Shown piece by piece: positions 47,643 to 59,112 of a DNA stretch of 64,000 nucleotides. Location of the stretch: the NCBI RefSeq assembly GCF_020520425.1, contig NC_079492.1, forward strand, positions 117,649,157 through 117,713,156, in the 5' to 3' direction. A program made the position numbers and the translations under genes. Source of the DNA: Spinacia oleracea (taxonomy: Eukaryota; Streptophyta; Magnoliopsida; Caryophyllales; Amaranthaceae). The first letter of the stretch is position 1. The number at the start of each line of letters is the position of its first letter. The notes below the pieces were generated by a model. The model was not told the DNA's origin. It searched no databases and saw only the letters and a list, made by a program, of their open reading frames with translations.

Positions 47643-48985
47643 TGAAGGAAATAATGCCCTTGGTCCAAGTATGCATTTTATGTTAAGTCTAATAAATGCG
47701 GTTCAGTATTAATTAACAAGTTAATAATTCAGTGAGATCAAGTGAGCTGAATGCCTAGCTAGAGGCCACTTCAGTTCAAGTGGAATTAATGATATTAATC
47801 CACAGCTTACTCTTGACTGAACCCGTAGGGTCACACAAATAGTACGTAAACGGATCAAGTATTTAATGACATTAAATACTCTATCTATGGATATTCGGAA
47901 TCGACGGATCTTGGTTTCAGTGGGAGCTGAGATCGTCACAAGCAAGAAATGAATACTCCGGAAACGATGATATTACCGGAAACGAAAATATGGATCGTAT
48001 CGGAAATATAAATATTATCCAAGTCGTAGATGTTGCCGGAAACGGAAACATGGTACGTATCGGAAAATATTATCGGAAATGGAAATTTACCGGAAACGGA
48101 AATATTGTCAGAATCAGAAATATTATCGGAATCGGAAAATAATTCCGGAAACGGAAATATTAAATATTTGTTCGAAACGGAAATTAATTCCGGAATCGGA
48201 AATATTAAATATTGTTCGTATCGGAAATGAATTCCGAAATCGGGAATTTAATCGGAAGCGTATCGTACGAATTAGCATCGGACGAGGGCCCGCTAGACGA
48301 AGGCCCAGCACGAAGCCAGGCCATCGCCCAGCGAGCCGCACGCACCAACGCACGCCTCGACCAGGCCCAGCGCAAGGCCAGGCCCAGCCAAGGGCGCGCG
48401 CGCGCAGCACAGCAGCGTGGGCTGTGCGCCTGTCGTGGGCCGCAAGGCTTGCGCGGGTGCACGGCTTGTGCAATGCTTGTGCGGGAAATCCTAATCCTAT
48501 TAGGATTTGTGCAAAGATTAAAATCCTAATCCTATTAGATTTGCTTTGTTATTTAGAGTCCTAATAAAGTTCTAACTAGCAAATCCACATCCTAGTAGGA
48601 TTACAATTCCTTTTCCATACTCCTATAAATAGGTGCCTAGGGTCACAATTTATGGGTACGATTGAAGTATTCAAAGGGTAAGTTTTTGAAATAAAAATCA
48701 GCCATACACTTGCAAACACTAGCCGAAATTCCTAAGCACCTTAAGGGCGATTCTAGTTGGTCTAACTTGAGGCGGATCCGGACGTACTGTGGACTATCTA
48801 CGGAGGGACGACATTTGGAGTCCTAAAGACTTGTTCTTGTTCGGTTCGGGCGCAGCTAGGGAAGGCACGCTACAACATGTATGCATCTATTCTATGCTAA
48901 ATGATTATGTGTAAATAATATGCTTTCCTGGCTTTATGGTTTTTCCGCATGATTTATGAATTGTCATATGTATCATAACCTAACA
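47643..48985 (+). repeat. 5' LTR of the full-length copia
   Basis: It contains a U3 stretch of many CGGAAA motifs (47955-48260), a GC-rich patch (48283-48485), and a TATA box TATAAATAGG at 48624-48633. It is 34 bp longer than the 3' LTR because of an extra AATCCTATTAG-bounded segment near 48500. Confidence 0.95.
48624..48633 (+). promoter_or_regulatory. LTR TATA box
   Basis: TATAAATAGG, conserved at the equivalent place in the 3' LTR (about 57454). It is the probable pol II promoter of the retroelement transcript. Confidence 0.65.
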
Positions 48986-48986
48986 G

Positions 48987-49000
48987 TGGTATCACGAGCC
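48987..49000 (+). other. primer-binding site
   Basis: TGGTATCACGAGCC, one base after the 5' LTR, close to the complement of the 3' end of initiator-Met tRNA. Confidence 0.8.
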
Positions 49001-51656
49001 TCTTATTATTTTCATAATCTAAATTGCATAAACATGGTTAAATATTACAAATTTGCAAGAATTAAAAGGGGTGATTAATTTTCGTAATTGTTAATTAATT
49101 GCAAATTGCGTTTATTTAATTATACGTACGCAGTGTTTCGGCAGTTTCTTCGTTACTCATCCAAATCGAGTGATTTTTGTGTCAATTCCGCATGTAAAAG
49201 GCATTCTAAAATTTTGACAAAAAGAGTCTTTTTCGGCCGAACCCAGAATTCTCAAATTCGAAACCTAACTATGACTTTTCGGAGGTTTTAGTTTTTCGAA
49301 CGCAAAATTTCGTAAATTTAAGATGTTAAATTAAATATTTGCGATTCTTGTTGATAAATCTTGAATTTTTGATTGACCTACTGTATATGTTTAACAAGTT
49401 TGAATGCCTAGCCTTGTTAATTATGCAATCTAATTCGTAATTATGATTAATTTGTTGAAAATTGGAATAATTTAGAATTAATTTGATTTTCATAATTAGT
49501 TATAATTAAATTAGATACCTACGATTAAAAACCACCATAAAAATTGTAAATTTATGTTAAATTTTAAATTTTTATGACCTAGACTTGAATCCATGTTAAT
49601 CGGAAATCAATAAATTAATAAATTTTCGATTTTTTCGCCCTAAAATTATGAAATTAATATGATTTATTAATTTGTCATTAATTTTGAAAATAAAATTTTA
49701 ATTTTTATGCGATTCGCTCATATAACTTGCACGCACAAAGCAATTGACGCTACGTGTTACCCTTAAGGGGTGTTGTATAGTGCGGGCATGCGACGACGAG
49801 CAAGGGAGCTCGTCGCCCATGCGGTACGAATGCAGCGAGCAAGGGCATGGTGCACGAGCACAAGGCAGCAGCCCTGCCTTGTGTCGTGGGCTGTGTGCGA
49901 TGGGCGCATGGGCAAGGGCGAGAGCAAGGCACGAGCAGTCGCGTGTGGGCAGCAAGCGAGCTGCGCCACAGCGCGCACTGCCTCGCGCAAGCGTGCGACG
50001 AGCACTGCGCCCAGCGATGGTGAGCAGCGTGCGCGTGCGACGAGCGCTGCGCCCAACGATGGTGAGCAGCGTGCTTGTTGCGACGAGCGCTGGCGCGCGC
50101 CTTGCGATGGAATGCAGCAGCGATGCGACGCAGTGCATGGGCTGCGCGCACATGGCCAGCGATGGCTGTGTGCGTGTGGCCCATGACTATGCGTTGCGTG
50201 GGGTTGTTGCGTTACGATTAGATCGTTTTAAAATTTGAATTTGAAATTTTCAGTTTTCGTAATTTTAATTAATTTTAAAATTAATAATTTCAATTGTTTT
50301 CTTGGATTTAATTTTGAATATTATAATTATAATAAATTTTATTTATTCTAATTATTTTGCTAAAATTAAAATCATGAATTAATTTAAATACGACTGAAAA
50401 ATAAATTAAATTAGCGGATTCAATTATAAATTTATATGAGCTTTAAATTTTAATTAAATTTGTATGTTTCCGGTTAGACTAGAAATAATTTTTTATGTTT
50501 AAAATTAGTAAAGCATATGAATTTATTGGTTTAAGTGGGAGCCCTTTTAGTCATAAACTCTTGATTAGGTCTACAAATCCTTAAGGTTAAAACAACTTGA
50601 TTAGAATTAATAAGGACTGAATAATTGATAGATTATTGGTGCCCTTGATTAATTGCTGCAAATGTTTATGTGATGCATGATGTGTTTTACTAACCAGCTA
50701 TGTGGGCCATTCATGATAATGAATGGGTGAATGGTATATATTGTATATGTACTGTTTTGCAGGTTATGAAGTGACTAGTATGGCCCAAATAGGATAGAAA
50801 ATATGTTCTGCGTACCATTAATTTGAATGTAATTGGTCTAAAGTACCAAAATTGTTTTTCAATTCAAATATGGTCTGCGTACCATCAAATAGTTGTAATT
50901 AGTTTTAATTACAGCTTATCCTATTTGAAGAAAATGGTGCCTCCCACGGAGATTTTCAAGACGGACTTTGAAGTTGAAGCTTCAAGATGAAGTCGGGCCA
51001 TACTAGATCACATTTATCTTATGCATGTTTTAAGTTATTTATTGCTTTTAAATATGTCTTAAATATGCATGAGATCAAAGCTTGATTATGTTGCATGATT
51101 AAGGATTTTAGTTCACTTAAAATCTAACCAACATAGTAAGAGCCTTAAGTTCCAAACTTAAAAATTGAGTTAAAAGGTGCCATGCCAAAATATACACTTG
51201 CTTGGATATCCTTTACATCAATCTAGTAATAGTTTTCGCTCAGCGAGGTGTTACTTATTGGTCCTAAAGGGGCAAGGTACACAAATAATTGTGAGTACAT
51301 GTTAGTTTTGGTAAAACTCAACGATATAAGTAAGAAGTCCTTTTATGTCGTGGCAAAATCGATAGGTTTACCTAATAAGTTCTTAGACGTACCTATCAAC
51401 CAAGAATAGTTTCTAGACTATTAGCAAAAGGCTTTTGCTTACCTAAGATGTTTTAGGATTAAGTCGACAAACTGTGCTTAATTCTTCAATGATTTTAGGA
51501 TCTTGGAATCATTTTATTCACACCTGCCGGAACACATAACTTGAATAAAATGCTTAATGAACATTGAATTATGCATGTATGCTAGAATTTAAGTTTATTA
51601 AGAGAAACTGTGAATGGTTATTTATTTGTTTATTCTTTTCAATTGTAGTTTTAACT
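49001..51656 (+). other. long leader of the copia element with a GC-rich block
   Basis: About 2.65 kb without supported coding sequence separates the PBS from gag. At 49740-50215 there is an abrupt GC-rich block with repeated GATGGTGAGCAGCGTGC and GACGAGCGCTG units; overlapping open frames on both strands there are a composition artefact. The rest is AT-rich. Confidence 0.7.
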
Positions 51657-53789
51657 ATGGCAAACAACAATCAAAACATCATCATAGGTTCTGAGCTTAT
51701 GGTCAAGCTGAACCTAGAAAATTTTCTTGAATGGGAAGCTAAGCTAGTTGAAATAGTCAGACTCAATGGACTTGAGTATGTACTATTACATCCCATGCCA
51801 AGCTACTATGCCAGAGACATGACCCCTGAGAGATTTTTCGCCTGGGATGCGGATCTCAAAAAGGTTATGAGTCTCATGCTGAACAATATCCCTGATGATT
51901 GGGCTAGAAGGTTTGTAGCCTATGAACCTTTTACGCTCATCAAGAATCTGAGGGATATCTGTCGTGGAAGCACGGAGGACAGGGACCTGAACGTCCATGA
52001 GTTGATTGAATCAATGTCTGGTCTAAAGGTTAGTTCTCCCAACAGGTGTTATAGGATGGAAGTCCAAGAAACACATGTTCAGCTCCTTCGCACTAAACAG
52101 AGGGTAGGCGTCCCACTGAGGTTCCATGTGGATCTTATGCGTTCATACTTTGATCGCCTAAGTCTACTAGGAACACCAATAAGGGAAAGGATGGCAGTCT
52201 CTATCTTGCTCAATTCACTACACAGTGGGTTTGGTCGCTTCAAGCAACTATACCTAAGTGAACCAAGAGAAGAAACAGTTGCAGAATTTGTTCACCTTGT
52301 CAGAAAGGCTGAGATAATACTGGACTGTGAAGCCAAAGATTTACTCAAGGCTAAAGGGAGACCGTTCAAGAAAAGTGGAAAGTCCAAGGGCAATGCTAAA
52401 TCAAAGCAGGACAAGTCCACATCAAGTTGTCTTTATTGTGATGGAATAGGCCATTACAAAAGAGAATGTCCAAAGCTAAAGGAAGATCAGAAGAACGGAA
52501 CAGTTGTTCCATCTTCAGGTATTTTCGTTATAGACTGTATACTTGCTAATTCAACTTCTTGGGTATTAGATACAGGTTGTGGCTCACACTTATGTTCCAA
52601 TCCACAGGGACTAAGAAGAAGTAGAAAGTTAAGCAAGGGTGAAGTCGACCTACGAGTGGGAAATGGAGCACGGATTGCTGCATTAGCTGTAGGAACTTAT
52701 TATTTGTCGTTGCCCTCCGGGCTAGTTTTGGAGCTGGAAGAATGTTTCCATGTTCCAAGTCTTACTAAAAACATCATTTCAGTTTCTTGCTTAGATGCTA
52801 AGGGATTTTCCTTTTTAATAAAAGACAATAGTTGTTCGTTTTATTTTAAAGAGATGTTTTATGGATCTGCTAGATTAGTCAATGGACTTTATTTATTAGA
52901 TCACGACAAACAAGTTTATAACATAAATACCAAAAAGGCCAAAAAGGATGATTCAGATCTCACCTATCTGTGGCATTGTCGATTAGGCCATATAAACTTG
53001 AAACGCTTAGAAAGACTTCAAAAGGAAGGAATTCTAGAACCATTTGACTTAGAGGATTATGGTAAATGCGAATCATGTTTACTTGGAAAAATGACAAAGC
53101 AACCTTTCTCTAAAGTTGGAGAAAGAGCAACTGAACTATTGGGTTTAATCCATACAGATGTATGTGGACCAATGAGTACAAATGCTAGAGGTGGTTTCAG
53201 CTACTTTATCACTTTCACTGATGACTTCAGTAGATATGGTTATGTCTACCTAATGAAGCATAAGTCTGAATCCTTTGACAAATTCAAGGAATTTCAGAGT
53301 GAAGTAGAGAATCAATTAGGCAAGAAGATTAAGGCACTGCGGTCTGATAGAGGCGGTGAATATCTGAGCTATGAATTTCATGACCATCTGAAAGAATGTG
53401 GAATTCTATCAGAATTGACTCCTCCTGGAACACCACAATGGAACGGTGTGTCGGAACGGAGGAACAGAACCTTGCTAGACATGATCAGGTCAATGATGGG
53501 TCAGGCCGAACTTCCATTAGAATTTTGGGGACATGCACTAAATACAGCTGCACTCACTATAAATAGAGCTCCGTCTAAAGCTGTCGAAAAGACTCCATAT
53601 GAGTTATGGTTTGGAAAGCCTCCAAATGTGTCTTTTCTTAAGATTTTGGGATGTGAAGTATACGTCAAACGATTAATTTCAGACAAACTTCATCTGAAAT
53701 CTGACAAATGTATCCTTGTGGGCTATCCAAAGGAAACAAAGGGGTATTACTTCTACAATACATCTGAGAACAAGGTGTTTGTTGCTTGA
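51657..53789 (+). CDS. copia gag-protease-integrase, ended by an in-frame TGA
   Basis: The frame opens at ATG 51657 (MANNNQN) and stops at TGA 53787-53789, giving 710 residues. The first 250 residues are a UBN2/retrotran_gag-type capsid region. A CX2CX4HX4C zinc knuckle lies at about 258-271, an aspartic protease active site DTG at about 305, a GAG-pre-integrase HHCC region from about 440, and the integrase core with Asp at about 501, Asp at about 564 and Glu at about 600. The same frame continues after the stop into RT, so the stop interrupts the polyprotein between integrase and RT. In the intact family the product would be a particle-forming, self-processing polyprotein. Gag, protease and integrase appear intact here. 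Confidence 0.93.
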   Translation: MANNNQNIIIGSELMVKLNLENFLEWEAKLVEIVRLNGLEYVLLHPMPSYYARDMTPERFFAWDADLKKVMSLMLNNIPDDWARRFVAYEPFTLIKNLRDICRGSTEDRDLNVHELIESMSGLKVSSPNRCYRMEVQETHVQLLRTKQRVGVPLRFHVDLMRSYFDRLSLLGTPIRERMAVSILLNSLHSGFGRFKQLYLSEPREETVAEFVHLVRKAEIILDCEAKDLLKAKGRPFKKSGKSKGNAKSKQDKSTSSCLYCDGIGHYKRECPKLKEDQKNGTVVPSSGIFVIDCILANSTSWVLDTGCGSHLCSNPQGLRRSRKLSKGEVDLRVGNGARIAALAVGTYYLSLPSGLVLELEECFHVPSLTKNIISVSCLDAKGFSFLIKDNSCSFYFKEMFYGSARLVNGLYLLDHDKQVYNINTKKAKKDDSDLTYLWHCRLGHINLKRLERLQKEGILEPFDLEDYGKCESCLLGKMTKQPFSKVGERATELLGLIHTDVCGPMSTNARGGFSYFITFTDDFSRYGYVYLMKHKSESFDKFKEFQSEVENQLGKKIKALRSDRGGEYLSYEFHDHLKECGILSELTPPGTPQWNGVSERRNRTLLDMIRSMMGQAELPLEFWGHALNTAALTINRAPSKAVEKTPYELWFGKPPNVSFLKILGCEVYVKRLISDKLHLKSDKCILVGYPKETKGYYFYNTSENKVFVA

Positions 53790-55643
53790 GATGGTGTCTT
53801 TTTGGAGAAAGATCACATTTCCAAAATGACAAGTGGGAGAAAAGTAGACCTCGAAGAAATTCGAGTCGAACAACAAACTCTAGAGAATGCTCAAGATGAC
53901 ATTCAGGATGAAACTCAGAGATCTTTAGAAGAATCTAGTGAGAATCATGGCCAATCTAGAAATGTTACCCCGCGTAGATCGCAAAGATATAGATCTCAAC
54001 CGGAAAGGTACTTAGGTATTTTGACGAACGAGAGCTATGACGTTCTATTACTTGAAAGTGATGAACCTGCGACTTACAAACAAGCTATGAAGAGCCCTAG
54101 CTCCAAGCAATGGCAAGAAGCCATGCAATCTGAATTAGACTCCATGTCTGAAAACCAAGTATGGGATTTGGTCGATTTGCCGGATGGCTACCAAGCCATT
54201 GGAAGCAAATGGGTTTTTAAACTGAAAAAGGACAAGGATGGGAAACTTGAAGTTTTCAAAGCTACATTGGTTGCAAAAGGTTACAGGCAAGTCCACGGTG
54301 TGGATTACGATGAAACCTTTTCACCAGTTGTAATGCTAAAGTCTATTCGGATAATGTTAGCAATCGCTGCATATTACGATTACGAAATATGGCAGATGGA
54401 TGTCAAAACCGCTTTCTTAAACGGCGTTTTAACAGAAACTGTGTTTATGACACAACCTGAAGGTTTTGAGGATCCAAAGAATGCTAAAAAGGTATGCAAG
54501 CTAAAGAAATCAATCTACGGATTGAAGCAGGCATCCAGGAGCTGGAATATACGTTTTGATGAAGCAGTCAGTGACTTTGGTTTCATCAAGAACGCAGACG
54601 AATCTTGTGTATACAAGAAGGTCAGTGGGAGCAAAATTGCTTTTCTAGTATTATATGTCGACGACATATTACTTATCGGAAATGACATTCCTATGTTGAA
54701 CTCTGTCAAGATTTGGCTTGGGAAATGTTTTTCGATGAAGGATCTAGGAGAAGCACAGTACATATTGGGCATCAAGATTTACAGAGATAGATCTAAAAAG
54801 ATGATTGGACTTAGTCAAAGCACTTATATCAATAAGGTGCTTGATAGGTTCAAGATGGCAGACTCGAAGCGAGGCTACCTACCCATGTCTCATGGAATAA
54901 CTCTAAGCAAGACTCAGTGCCCAAAAACACTTGATGAGCGTAGACGAATGAATGGGATTCCATATGCATCATTGATTGGTTCAATAATGTATGCTATGAT
55001 ATGTACACGCCCGGATGTTGCGTACGCACTCAGTGCTACGAGCAGATACCAGTCAGACCCAGGAGAGGCACATTGGACTGCTGCCAAGAATATTCTGAAG
55101 TACCTGAAAAGGCACAAAGATGACTTCCTGGTCTATGGTGGAGATGATGAATTAATTGTTAAAGGCTATACGGACGCAAGTTTCCAAACCGACAAAGATG
55201 ATTTCGGATCACAGTCTGGGTTTGTCTTCTGCCTCAACGGAGGTGCAGTAAGCTGGAAAAGTGCTAAGCAAAGCACCATTGCGGATTCTACAACTGAAGC
55301 GGAGTACATTGCTGCACATGAAGCAGCAAATGAAGCTATATGGCTAAGGAAGTTCATAGGAGAACTTGGTGTAGTCCCCTCCATTAAAGGACCAATAGCC
55401 TTGTATTGTGATAATAACGGAGCTATTGCACAGGCAAAGGAGCCTAGACACCACCAGAGAGTCAAGCATGTACTTCGTAGATTTCACCTTCTACGAGAGT
55501 TCGTTGAAAGAAAAGAAGTCGAGATAAGCAAGATTGGAACTGATGACAACATATCAGATCCATTGACTAAACCTCTGCCGCAGGCGAAGCACAACTCGCA
55601 CACTGCAGCTATGGGAATCAAGCATATTGGAGAATGGCTTTGA
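53790..55643 (+). CDS. copia reverse transcriptase-RNase H, downstream of a stop
   Basis: In the same frame as the upstream open frame and running to TGA 55641-55643. The RVT_2 domain starts near 54120; recognisable blocks are KWVFKLK, QMDVKTAFLNG, KKSIYGLKQASR and the catalytic YVDDI near 54655. RNase H follows with TDASFQT near 55170, TTEAEYIA near 55290 and the C-terminal DPLTKPLP. No ATG directly follows the stop except the internal Met at 53802, so translation would need readthrough or internal initiation. Apart from the single stop I see no frameshift, so the copy is nearly intact. Confidence 0.9.
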   Translation, partial: DGVFLEKDHISKMTSGRKVDLEEIRVEQQTLENAQDDIQDETQRSLEESSENHGQSRNVTPRRSQRYRSQPERYLGILTNESYDVLLLESDEPATYKQAMKSPSSKQWQEAMQSELDSMSENQVWDLVDLPDGYQAIGSKWVFKLKKDKDGKLEVFKATLVAKGYRQVHGVDYDETFSPVVMLKSIRIMLAIAAYYDYEIWQMDVKTAFLNGVLTETVFMTQPEGFEDPKNAKKVCKLKKSIYGLKQASRSWNIRFDEAVSDFGFIKNADESCVYKKVSGSKIAFLVLYVDDILLIGNDIPMLNSVKIWLGKCFSMKDLGEAQYILGIKIYRDRSKKMIGLSQSTYINKVLDRFKMADSKRGYLPMSHGITLSKTQCPKTLDERRRMNGIPYASLIGSIMYAMICTRPDVAYALSATSRYQSDPGEAHWTAAKNILKYLKRHKDDFLVYGGDDELIVKGYTDASFQTDKDDFGSQSGFVFCLNGGAVSWKSAKQSTIADSTTEAEYIAAHEAANEAIWLRKFIGELGVVPSIKGPIALYCDNNGAIAQAKEPRHHQRVKHVLRRFHLLREFVERKEVEISKIGTDDNISDPLTKPLPQAKHNSHTAAMGIKHIGEWL

Positions 55644-56507
55644 TATCCTTGTTTAATGTTTTAAAGTTTTAGAGTTTAAATCTTTGTAAAACATTATTGG
55701 TTAATCATTCACAATAAATGAATAGAATTCATTTTTCCATTTAATTTGTGGTTTATTAAATGATGAGTCCCTTCAATTTAACAATATATTCAAGATAGAC
55801 TGTCAGGACCAGTCCTGTGACTAAGAAATGTCTATCAAGTGAACTTGAATGTCAAAAGTTGAAAATGGTCCCTAGTCGGAGTTTTCTATAAAATTGGACG
55901 CATAGAAAACGTTAGACGACTAGAATGCAAGATGACTAGTAGTTCTGTTTCTTGAACTATGTGGACATGGCAATGTCAGAATCATTTGCATAGATACTTA
56001 CTTTGGGAAGACTAGTATCGGACAGACCTATGAAACTTTACTGTAAGAGATGAAAATCTGTCATAAGTAAATTTCATTAAAATTATTAGACACTAAATCC
56101 TCAATACCTGAGTGATTTGAGATTACTTGTTTGAGAACTGGTTGCTTTGACGTTGACCAACCGTCGCATCGTAAAAGGAGGCTATAAAGGCAACGCTCAG
56201 GTAATCACCTATCAAACGAAGTCTAATATCAAGATCGCAAGATTGGGATTGTCCTCCCATAAATCGGGATGAGATGCTTAAAAGTTGTACAAGGCCACTC
56301 GGAGAGCTAGAAACTGTGAAATGCATGGCCGTGCTCGGATGAATCATAGGTTATGATTATCTGTTTATTTGATCAGTTGAACTCTGAAACCGAGAAACAC
56401 CTCTGGACATAATAAGGATGACAACTCTTACCTTATGTTCAAGAGCAAGCATCGAGCGACAAAGGAATTAGGAAATGCACACTTGTCCCTAAGGACAAGT
56501 GGGAGAC
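55644..56507 (+). other. 3' internal region of the copia element with PPT
   Basis: About 860 bp without a supported gene or env-like frame. The last bases, GACAAGTGGGAGAC, are the probable polypurine tract before the 3' LTR at 56508. Confidence 0.7.
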
Positions 56508-57816
56508 TGAAGGAAATAATGCCCTTGGTCCAAGTATGCATTCTATGTTAAGTCTAATAAATGCGGTTCAGTATTAATTAACAAGTTAATAATTTAGTGA
56601 GATGAAGTGAGCTGAATGCCTTGCTAGAGGCCGCTTCAGTTCAAGTGGAATTAATGATATTAATCCACAGCTTACTCTTGACTGAACCCGTAGGGTCACA
56701 CAAATAGTACGTAAACGGATCAAGTACTTAATGACATTAAATACTCTATCTATGGATATTCGGAATCGACGGATCTTGGTTTCAGTGGGAGCTGAGATCG
56801 TCACAAGCAAGAAATGAATACTCCGGAAACAATGATATTACCGGAAACGGAAATATGGATCGTATCGGAAATATAAATATTATCCAAGTCGTAGATGTTG
56901 CCGGAAACGGAAACATGGTACGTATCGGAAAATATTATCGGAAATGGAAATATTGCCGGAAACGGAAATATTGTCAGAATCGGAAATATTATCGGAATCG
57001 GAAAATAATTCCGGAAACGGAAATATTAAATATTTGTTCGAAACGGAAATTAATTTCGGAATCGGAAATATTAAATATTGTTCGTATCGGAAATGAATTC
57101 CGAAATCGGGAATTTAATCGGAAGCGTATCGTACGAATTAGCATCAGACGAGGGCCCGCTAGACGAAGGCCCAGCACGAAGCCAGGCCATCGCCCAGCGA
57201 GCCGCACGCACCAACACACGCCTCTACCAGGCCCAGCGCAAGGCCAGGCCCAGCCAAGGGCACGCGCGCGCAGCACAGCAGCGTGGGCTGTGCGCCTGTC
57301 GTGGGCTGCAAGGCTTGCGCGGGTGCACGGCTTGTGCAATGCTTGTGCGGGAAATCCTAATCCTATTAGATTTGCTTTGTTATTTAGAGTCCTAATAAAG
57401 TTCTAACTAGCAAATCCATATCCTAGTAGGATTACAATTCCTTTTCCATACTCCTATAAATAGGTGCCTAGGGTCACAATTTATGGGTACGATTGAAGTA
57501 TTCAAAGGGTAAGTTTTTGAAATAAAAATCAGCCATACACTTGCAAACACTAGCCGAAATTCCTAAGCACCTTAAGGGCGATTCTAGTTGGTCTAACTTG
57601 AGGCGGATCCGGACGTACTGTGGACTATCTACGGAGGGACGACATTTGGAGTCCTAAAGACTTGTTCTTGTTCGGTTCGGGCGCAGCTAGGGAAGGCACG
57701 CTACAACATGTATGCATCTATTCTATGCTAAATGATTATGTGTAAATAATATGATTTCCTGGCTTTATGGTTTTTCCGCATGATTTATGAATTGTCATAT
57801 GTATCATAACCTAACA
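56508..57816 (+). repeat. 3' LTR of the full-length copia
   Basis: Nearly identical to 47643-48985 apart from the indel near 57361 and scattered substitutions. Confidence 0.95.
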
Positions 57817-58561
57817 GCGCTGCCTTGGGACGGGCGTACGTGCGTCCTTGCTTGCTGGGCGATGGCCTGGCTTCGTGTTGGGCCTTCGTCCGGCAGGCCT
57901 CGTCCGATGCTTATTCGTACGATACGCTTCCGATTAAATTCCCGGTTCCGGAATTCATTTCTGATACGAACAATATTTAATATTTCCGATTCCGGAATTA
58001 ATTTCTGTTCCGAACAAATATTTAATATTTCCGTTTCCGGAACTATTTTCCGATTCTGATAATATTTCCGATTCTGACAATATTTCCGTTTCCGGCAATA
58101 TTTCCGATTCCGGCAATATTTCCATTTCCGATAATATTTTCCGTTACGTACCATGTTTCCGTTTCCGGCAACATCTACGACTTGGATAATATTTATATTT
58201 CCGATACGATCCATATTTCCGTTTCCGGCAATATCATCGTTTCCGGAGTATTCATTTCTTGCTTGTGACGATCTCAGCTCCCACTGAAATCAAGATCCGT
58301 CGATTCCGAATATCCATAGATAGAGTATTTAATGCCATTAAATACTTGATCCGTTTACGTACTATTTGTGTGACCCTACGGATTCAGTCAAGAGTAAGCT
58401 GTGGATTAATATCATTAATTCCACTTGAACTGAAGCGGCCTCTAGCTAGGCATTCATCTCACTTGATCTCACTGAATTATTAACTTGTTAATTAATACTG
58501 AACCGCATTTATTAGACTTAACATTGAATGCATACTTGGACCAAGGGCATTATTTCCTTCA

Positions 58562-59112
58562 CTTAACTCCTTTAGGGAAAGGAAACCTTGTAGGCTTGCA
58601 GTCTTCAGTTCTAGTAGATTTCAAGATATCAAGGATGAACTTTCTCTGGTTTAGCATTGTTCCTTTTGAGTTTCTGGAAACTTCAATGCCAAGAAAATAC
58701 CTCATTTCACCAAGATCTTTCACAGTGAAAGCCCCATCCAGCCATACTTCCAGCTTTGCTTTTTCTGGTTCATCATTTCCAGTAACCAAAAGGCCATCCA
58801 AATACACCTGCACAATGGTTTCTTTTTCATTTACAATCTTAGAGAACATTGATTAGTCTCTTTTTGATTGTGTGTATCCATGTTCAAAGAAGAATTTTGT
58901 CAGTTCCAAATTCCACTGTCTTGAAGCTTGCTTCAAACCATACATGCTTCTCTTCAATCTGCACACTTGCCCTTCTTTTCCACCTTTGTACCCCTTTGGA
59001 GGTTTCATGTACACTTCCTCTTCCAAGTATCCATGCAGAAATGCATTGTTGATGTCCAATTGATGAATTTTCCACTCAAGAGTAGTGGCAAGGGCAATCA
59101 AAGTTCTCAACG
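58562..59112 (-). pseudogene. copia RT fragment
   Basis: On the minus strand HQLDINNAFLHG, SMYGLKQASRQWN and VQVYLDGLLVTGND are RVT_2 blocks of the older relict. The catalytic motif reads YLDG rather than YVDD, and the frame breaks near 58850. The downstream part joins 47010 across the inserted solo LTR; the upstream part joins 63757 across the CACTA-like insertion. Confidence 0.88.

Larger units (their letters stand above)
47643..57816 (+). mobile_element. full-length Ty1/copia retrotransposon, TSD GCGCT
   Basis: LTRs 47643-48985 and 56508-57816 both run TGAAGGAAATAATGCCC to CATAACCTAACA. GCGCT flanks the element at 47638-47642 and 57817-57821. The PBS TGGTATCACGAGCC starts at 48987, and a purine-rich GACAAGTGGGAGAC precedes the 3' LTR. 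Domain order gag, protease, integrase, RT, RNase H defines Ty1/copia. The LTRs differ by a 34-bp indel and a small number of substitutions, indicating a fairly recent insertion. A single in-frame stop interrupts pol. Confidence 0.95.
47011..58561 (-). mobile_element. solo LTR (minus orientation), interrupted, TSD CTTAA
   Basis: The parts are 47011-47642 and 57822-58561. It starts TGTTAGGTTATGATACATAT and ends CATTATTTCCTTCA, and CTTAA is present on both sides (47006-47010, 58562-58566) within the copia relict. There is no internal region of its own, so it is a solo LTR left by LTR-LTR recombination. It belongs to the same family as the LTRs of the element inserted in it. Confidence 0.9.

Noticed and set aside
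47483-47712. Open frames on both strands in GC-rich DNA
   Set aside because: A composition effect in the LTR GC patch; the same happens at 48079-48564 and 56855-57406.
49698-50238. Five long overlapping open frames on both strands
   Set aside because: High GC content lowers stop frequency in all frames; repeats and the absence of motifs argue against a gene.
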